The notes beneath the pieces were generated by a model. That model ran no database searches. It saw only the letters and a program-made list of their open reading frames with translations, and was not told the DNA's origin. Positions 58,850 through 64,000 of a DNA stretch of 64,000 nt are shown here, piece after piece. The DNA is taken from positions 78,898,919 through 78,962,918 of the forward strand of contig CM038465.1 in assembly GCA_021464415.1 (NCBI GenBank), written 5' to 3'. The stretch's first letter is position 1, and each line of letters starts with the position of its first letter. The DNA comes from Lonicera japonica (taxonomy: Eukaryota; Streptophyta; Magnoliopsida; Dipsacales; Caprifoliaceae). The position numbers and the translations under genes were made by a program.

Positions 58850-60617
58850 CTATATTTTAGGCCTTTCAGCAGCCTTCTGAAATGGCAGAGGAAAATTCAG
58901 GTTAGTCAAATTGTCAAAATGGAGAAAGATATAATAATAATAATAATCAAAGACAACCTAAATAAATATTCGTGCCTCTGTGTCTTTCCTGATCTCCCAT
59001 TATTTGTTTCCATTGCCAGTTCCCACAAAATGAGAAGAAAAAAAAAACAATGCTTATATGAGATGGTATACAATTCGAACAGAAAAATAAAGCAAATGGT
59101 ACCTTTTTTCGCTCTTCAATGTTGGCATTTATGAACGAGTAGATGGCAACGCCAGCAATAGCTATTGCAGTACTAATCCCGGTCTGTGTGGATATCCTAT
59201 TGCCTGCAAGATTTTGCAACCATTTGCTAGTGATTTCATTATTTAGTGAACTCGAAAATGAAAGGAAAATACAAAAGAATTGAGGGTTCAGTCATACAGT
59301 GCATGTATCAACACTAAAATGGAAAAGAAAACATCATCAAACTGTATGAGACTATGGAAATCATGATCCGAAATCTGATTACAAGTGTCGCTTTTGTAGT
59401 AGAAACCAATATTTTTGAATGTGTTTCTTTTTCTAACTATATGATGCAAACACCCGTCAAATATATACGGAAGACATACATGCCGATCATACTTTTGTTG
59501 TTTAAATCCCTTTGTCATTGGCACAAGGCCATGCATATGGAAACAAAGCGTGCCCACTTATCAATAATTTACTAGCTGTACGTCTTCGTGAAAACTTAAA
59601 AGTGAGTGCTGCACGCACGTGTGCAAAGGCACTATTCTCTTAAAAACTTAAAAGGTGAAGCATCGAGTACTTACTGAATACCACAATAGATAAACCAATC
59701 ACAAATACTCAGTTTCAAAACGTTTCCAACAACATGCGGGAGTGGTGTAACCTGCTCCAAAGTGTTGGCAGCAATCTGCAGTTGTGAAGATCACAAAAAG
59801 TTCACTAAAAAAAGAAAGAGGTACGCTCTAATCTTATACTTTTTCCTCCCCCAAATTAAGAGTCCAGCTTTTAATACTAGTGAGACCAAATCACACTATA
59901 ACTATGTAGGTGTTATTCTTGAACATTGATAATGTTGAAATTAGTGTATCCATAAAAAATGTGAAGTCAAATAGAGACTTAATTTGAGAGGGAGTATGGG
60001 ATAGACAACGAAGATGACGCCTGTACTAATTAAATGTGTAACTGTGCATAATTCTCTTAACAAGAGCTCCCTTATCATAAGCATAAATTTCAATTTAACA
60101 ATTTGGTGAAACATCCTAATCATAAAACTAGTTGTTATAACATATAGTACCTGATTGTACAGATGAAAGAACATTCCAACTAAAACCAGGTCGGACAAGA
60201 ACTTGGACAGACCCACTTTGACAATAGCATCCATACTGCCTCAGCTGGGGTCCCTCGATCTGAAAGCACATCAAATTTGCCATTACAAAATTCTTCACAA
60301 TAAAATTGTCAAAGTTCTAGTTAACATGTTTGATGATCAAGCAACTTACGAATAGTGCACGTGGGGTGGAGATCAAGAGGGACATTATTGAAATATAAGC
60401 ATACAAATTTGTATTGTCCATAGTTGTCTGTTAACAATGAAAATCATGTAAACAATACGGAAACAAAATCATTAAAATAAGAAACAATATTACTACAAAT
60501 TGCAGGGAAAAAGTCTATGGAATTATCAAAACTGCAATGTACTTAACTACACCGAGGTCATCTCGTTGCACTTAATGAAAACTTATCATCACTTGCGTTT
60601 TCTGGGTTAGGCTTAAA

Positions 60618-60654
<37 letters not shown>

Positions 60655-62396
60655 AGGTCACTAGAGTTTTTAAAATCTCATTGTTTAGAAGTTAAAACAG
60701 GAAGAGAAAATTTGGGTAGTTACTGAAAATATATACATATATATATATGATGTAGAATCGATAGCAGACATATACTTAGTTACACTAGATCGTCGTAAGC
60801 CCGCCTGGCCCAAAAAGTGACGAGACCAGAATTGCATGGGGCCTGGCTAATTTGACCCGAAACAGCCTAGAGAAATCAAGTCACTGCCATTGGTGGTGAT
60901 GCACGTTGTTTTTCGGCCAAATTCCTTCATTTAGGTCTCCGAATCCACGTTTTTACTATTTAAGGTAAGTTTTAACAACGCAATAAGTTGAGTTTAGAAA
61001 GTTGGATTTGACTTCCGTCAAATCCTACATGATCCTTGACATCAACACTACAGAATCCCATAATTTATGCAATTTTTAATTTTTGGCAGTTTTTTCGAAT
61101 TTGTTTCCTTTCTTGCATTTGTACCATTTTATAAGAGGATTTCGTTGTAATCGTTGAAGGGGACTATCTTTTCAATAAAATTTGAGTGCTTTCTCTATTT
61201 TGTGAGTTTATATCCCATTCATAGCTTTCCGCAATGTCAATATATGACTTTTTAAAATGATCAATACATAATCTATTTACGCTCGAGCCTTTATTGAGAT
61301 TTTAGAATTGTGAGTTTAGCATGGCACTTACCTTCGAATCTTGCCTAGTAAAAAAAGGAGTATTATACATAAATAGATCATTTATCTAGTAATTGTTCAA
61401 TTTACAAAGGATGTCCAACTGGGATTCATAGGAATTAGTGAATTACCAATGGATACTAATTACCAAACCAACTATATGGATGCATGAAACGTGAAAATGT
61501 GACAAATGGCCTGGCTAACTCCTTATGGTGATAAAATTTTCAACATCAGCGAGTTGGACATGATCTTGGGTTGGACCAAAGTCCTTGATCCGGACATACA
61601 TATTTTCATAACCTAAGAATATCTTACCATTGCTTTCCATACGTAGATACTTCCGTAGGTGGATGCAATATTTGAAAGCATTGTGCTAACGAACCAAGCC
61701 AGTTGAAAGAGAGTTCCCTTAGTGATGCCATTGATACACCTAGAATAGAAGGTCAATGGTGCATTAGGCAAATGAGTATCAGGACTTAAATGTTAAACAA
61801 TCCGTTCCAGGCAGCAAAATGTTGGCTTCTTAAGGTAGAAGGATGTAGAGAAATATACTGACAATTTTTAATAACTTTTTTTGAAAATTCATTTTAATGT
61901 GTGATGATAAAAGCAACTTATTATATAGATATACATATATCATACATGTACCCACATAACAAAAATAGTTGTAGGCTATGCTACAGGGATTTTGGTTTAA
62001 ATATTACACCATGAGACATGGTAACATGTTTTACAAAACCAAAGCAACAGGATAAGCAAGAGCAACATTTGAAACAAGAGCAAATACATCAAAAATTATG
62101 CTGGGGGGAAGTCTGTGTAATTATCTTCTACAAAGAAAAACAAAATAAAAAAATTGACTGTAAACCAATACTGCATTTGAGATTTTCTTCACAACAAGAT
62201 CACTATTTTTCTGAGTAACTGTCCTAACAGTAAGACCATTCAAGTGGAGTGATCATTCCCGACAAATATATACGAATAAATCTAAAATTTAAACTGTTAC
62301 CGATAATGACAGGGGCCAATGATAGCCACAAGGACAGGGAAATCTGCTGGCCTAAAACAAATTGAGATGCAGCCGCATTGAAGAATGGTTCCAAGG
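58850..62396 (-). pseudogene. Triose-phosphate/phosphate translocator pseudogene, 5'-truncated
   Basis: Seven exon-like blocks on the minus strand follow the C-terminal two-thirds of plastid triose-phosphate translocator (TPT): 62396-62301 ([15 protein letters not shown]), 61739-61628 (GVSMASLRELSFNW), 60427-60350 (TTMDNTNLYAYIS), 60259-60151 (DAIVKVGLSKFLSDL), 59775-59675 (IAANTLEQVTPL), 59203-59103 ([15 protein letters not shown]) and 58876-58850 (the last eight residues). Splice sites are kept. A base is missing in the second block after FNW, sequence is lost in the fourth after QYG, and an extra base lies in the fifth after GNVLK. The first exons (transit peptide and early helices) are absent upstream. 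It cannot make a working translocator. Confidence 0.88.
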
Positions 62397-62580
62397 CTGT
62401 GTAAGAACCAAGAAAATAGTCAACCTTACAAGCGTAATCTTTGTACAACACATTATCCTAATTATTCATCTAAATCCTGCAACTAGGTAATGGAGCAACT
62501 AAATTATATCTCATTATACACAGAGTACTAAATGCATATAACCTTACATATAAGTTCTAAATTACAAACAACCGTACATG
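62397..62580. other. Spacer upstream of the pseudogene
   Basis: No TPT exon is found here. The second Copia element begins somewhere in or after this stretch. Confidence 0.4.
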
Positions 62581-62768
62581 TAAGTACTAAAATATTGATA
62601 ATTTAGTATTATTTCTTTTATTTATTTATGGTGTTTTAGTTGTGGATAGAATCCCACCTTGATAGGGATTCTAGGTTAATTAGGAGTTGTGTTTCTTTTC
62701 TATATAAGGTGCGTTGTTCTCATTAGTTATGATTATGGAATAAAACAATGGTTCCCTCTAAATTTTCA

Positions 62769-62780
62769 TGGTATCAGAGG
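62769..62780 (+). other. Primer-binding site of the second Copia element
   Basis: TGGTATCAGAGG directly after an LTR ending in CA. It is complementary to the end of initiator tRNA-Met. Confidence 0.85.
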
Positions 62781-63279
62781 AGGTTAGGAACTCCATACGT
62801 TGCCTAGGTTAAGCCAGAAAACCCTAGCAACAGTCACTGCCCAGCAATACAAAAACTCTTCCCGCCGTCGCTGTTTTTCTCCACCAGACGTGCGTTATTC
62901 TTAACCTTTCTAACATCCAACCACACAGGCTTGGTTGGAATTGTCCGATGAGTAGAACTCCGAAAGAATCGCCGGAAAAGGACCCTGCACGCGCCCTCAC
63001 GTGCCACCGCCCCTCTGCGCGTGGATCTCAAGCGCCGTCAGTCTCCGCCGCGCGTGGAGGCGCGTGAGTGCTCCGATCACTGCCAAATTTTCCAGGGTTG
63101 GTCGTTTTCTTGTTCTTCACCTTGTTCCAGTCTTGGTTTGGTTTAATTCAGTCTGGATTTGGCTTAGTTTGTTTATTCCAGATTTAGGGTAACGGGTTAG
63201 TTGATTGGTTGCTGTGGTTTTATTCCAGAATTAGTTTAATTCTGTCCTGAGTTTGTTTATTTGTTGATTCTATGGAAAT

Positions 63280-64000
63280 ATGAACTATAAACTTGCTATG
63301 GTGGGTGCTAGTACTCCGGGTCTCACAGAGTCTACTAGTGGTTCCACAACAAGCACGTCTTCTACATTCTCAGGTCCTATATCGCAGTTTGCTTCTATTT
63401 ATTCTGTTAGTGAAAATCCGGTAGCGAATATCAGTCACAAGTTGAATGGAAGAAACTATCTCGAATGGGCACAGTCGATGAGGTTGTTTATTGACGGCAA
63501 AAGGAAATTAGGTTATGTGAATGGTGAGGTGGTACCACCACCATATAATGACCCAGGCTTTAAGTCATGGCGTGAGGAGAACTCGATGGTGACCTCGTGG
63601 TTGATTAATTCCATGGAGGCTGGACTTGGTAAACCTTATATGTTCCTGCCGACCGCTAAAGATATCTGGCACGCGGTTAAGGAAACGTACTCGGATCTAG
63701 ATAATTATTCTCAAATGTTTGAACTTAATAACCAGTTGTGGAAGATGCAACAAGGAGATCGCGGGGTTACAGCCTACTACCATGACATGATGGCCATATG
63801 GCAAGAGTTGGATTTGTTTGAAACTGAAGAGTGGGAAAACCCGAATGATAGTGCTCGTTACAAGAAGAAGGTTGAGCGAGGTCGGGTGTTTGTCTTCTTG
63901 GCTGGACTAAACAAGAACCTAGACGAAGTTCGGGGTCGTATTTTAGGCAGAATACCGTTGCCCACTATCCGAGAGGTATTTTCAGAGGTACGAAGAGAAG
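63280..64000 (+). CDS. Copia gag polyprotein, N-terminal part (open at window end)
   Basis: A frame of 240 codons opens at an ATG at 63280 (a second in-frame Met is at 63298) and has no stop before the edge. The N-terminus is Ser/Thr-rich. From about residue 50 it follows the plant Copia gag domain (UBN2/RVT-gag type): HKLNGRNYLEWAQSMRLFID, LGYVNGEVVPP, SWLINSM, DIWHAVKETYSDLDN, QLWKMQQGDRGVTAYYHDM and FLAGLNKNLDEVRGRIL. The frame is undamaged in the visible part, so the element may be young. The capsid zinc knuckle and pol lie beyond the window. Confidence 0.9.
   Translation, partial: MNYKLAMVGASTPGLTESTSGSTTSTSSTFSGPISQFASIYSVSENPVANISHKLNGRNYLEWAQSMRLFIDGKRKLGYVNGEVVPPPYNDPGFKSWREENSMVTSWLINSMEAGLGKPYMFLPTAKDIWHAVKETYSDLDNYSQMFELNNQLWKMQQGDRGVTAYYHDMMAIWQELDLFETEEWENPNDSARYKKKVERGRVFVFLAGLNKNLDEVRGRILGRIPLPTIREVFSEVRRE

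Larger units (their letters stand above)
62581..64000 (+). mobile_element. Second Copia element, cut by the window edge
   Basis: The 5' LTR ends at 62768 with TTTTCA, followed directly by the tRNA-Met primer-binding site TGGTATCAGAGG (62769-62780). A TATATAAGG box at about 62701-62709 fits an LTR promoter. The LTR start cannot be fixed because the 3' LTR is outside the window; it lies between about 62578 and 62632. The leader is GC-rich from 62860 to 63110. Gag follows from 63280. Confidence 0.85.

Noticed and set aside
1..64000. CRISPR arrays, operons, prophage or bacterial systems
   Set aside because: The window is plant nuclear DNA with spliced genes; tandem repeats here lack CRISPR repeat-spacer structure and no cas-like genes exist.

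Overview
This is eukaryotic, plant nuclear DNA, almost certainly from a eudicot. It is AT-rich, its genes have GT-AG introns, and it carries plant-specific families: an AFP/NINJA ABI5-binding protein, an RPK2-type LRR receptor kinase, an MRS2/MGT magnesium transporter, a wall-associated GUB_WAK protein, an X8/CBM43 protein and a chloroplast-type triose-phosphate translocator. The species cannot be told from sequence alone. Exon models come from splice-site consensus, phase continuity and family recognition; no transcript evidence was available.

Layout. 1-7 kb is a gene-free stretch with a 1.17 kb foldback element (8-bp target duplication), a broken PIF/Harbinger transposase and a Tourist-like MITE. 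7.1-9.6 kb holds the AFP/NINJA gene (+). A decayed duplicate of its last exon lies 1 kb downstream, and three tRNA-Cys-like fragments are scattered around the pair. 11-17 kb is transposon debris. 17.3-19.6 kb is an intronless RPK2-like receptor kinase (-) with a shortened ectodomain. 20.7-22.0 kb is an unrecognised three-exon gene (-) with Cys/Trp-rich ends. 25.8-28.3 kb is the six-exon MRS2 transporter (+), followed by a hAT-type repeat. 29.4-30.8 kb is a three-exon GUB_WAK gene (-). A tRNA-Asn(GTT) gene sits at 32.0 kb. 33.3-42.1 kb is a nine-exon Erlin-like SPFH gene (-), whose first intron holds a 5.4 kb Copia element in the same orientation, with 258-bp LTRs that look identical and a 5-bp target duplication.

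42.4-52 kb is repeat territory: a 1.26 kb foldback, two copies of a hAT-like repeat, a 2.15 kb solo LTR with a 5-bp duplication, a long-TIR element and a LINE RNase H remnant. 52.6-55.0 kb is a four-exon X8 gene (-). 55.3-58.4 kb carries a Mutator-like element (9-bp duplication) and a hAT derivative (8-bp duplication). 58.8-62.4 kb is a 5'-truncated, frameshifted triose-phosphate translocator pseudogene (-). The window ends inside a second Copia element (+) whose gag frame is still open at the edge.

The host genes are not an operon or a pathway; they are independent plant genes separated by transposons. No novel defence or biosynthetic system was found. The observations most worth checking are a dense array of ACGT (G-box type) elements in the leader of the young Copia element inside the Erlin-like gene, the AFP exon duplication with its tRNA-Cys relics, the short-ectodomain RPK2 paralogue, and the unrecognised gene at 20.7-22.0 kb.
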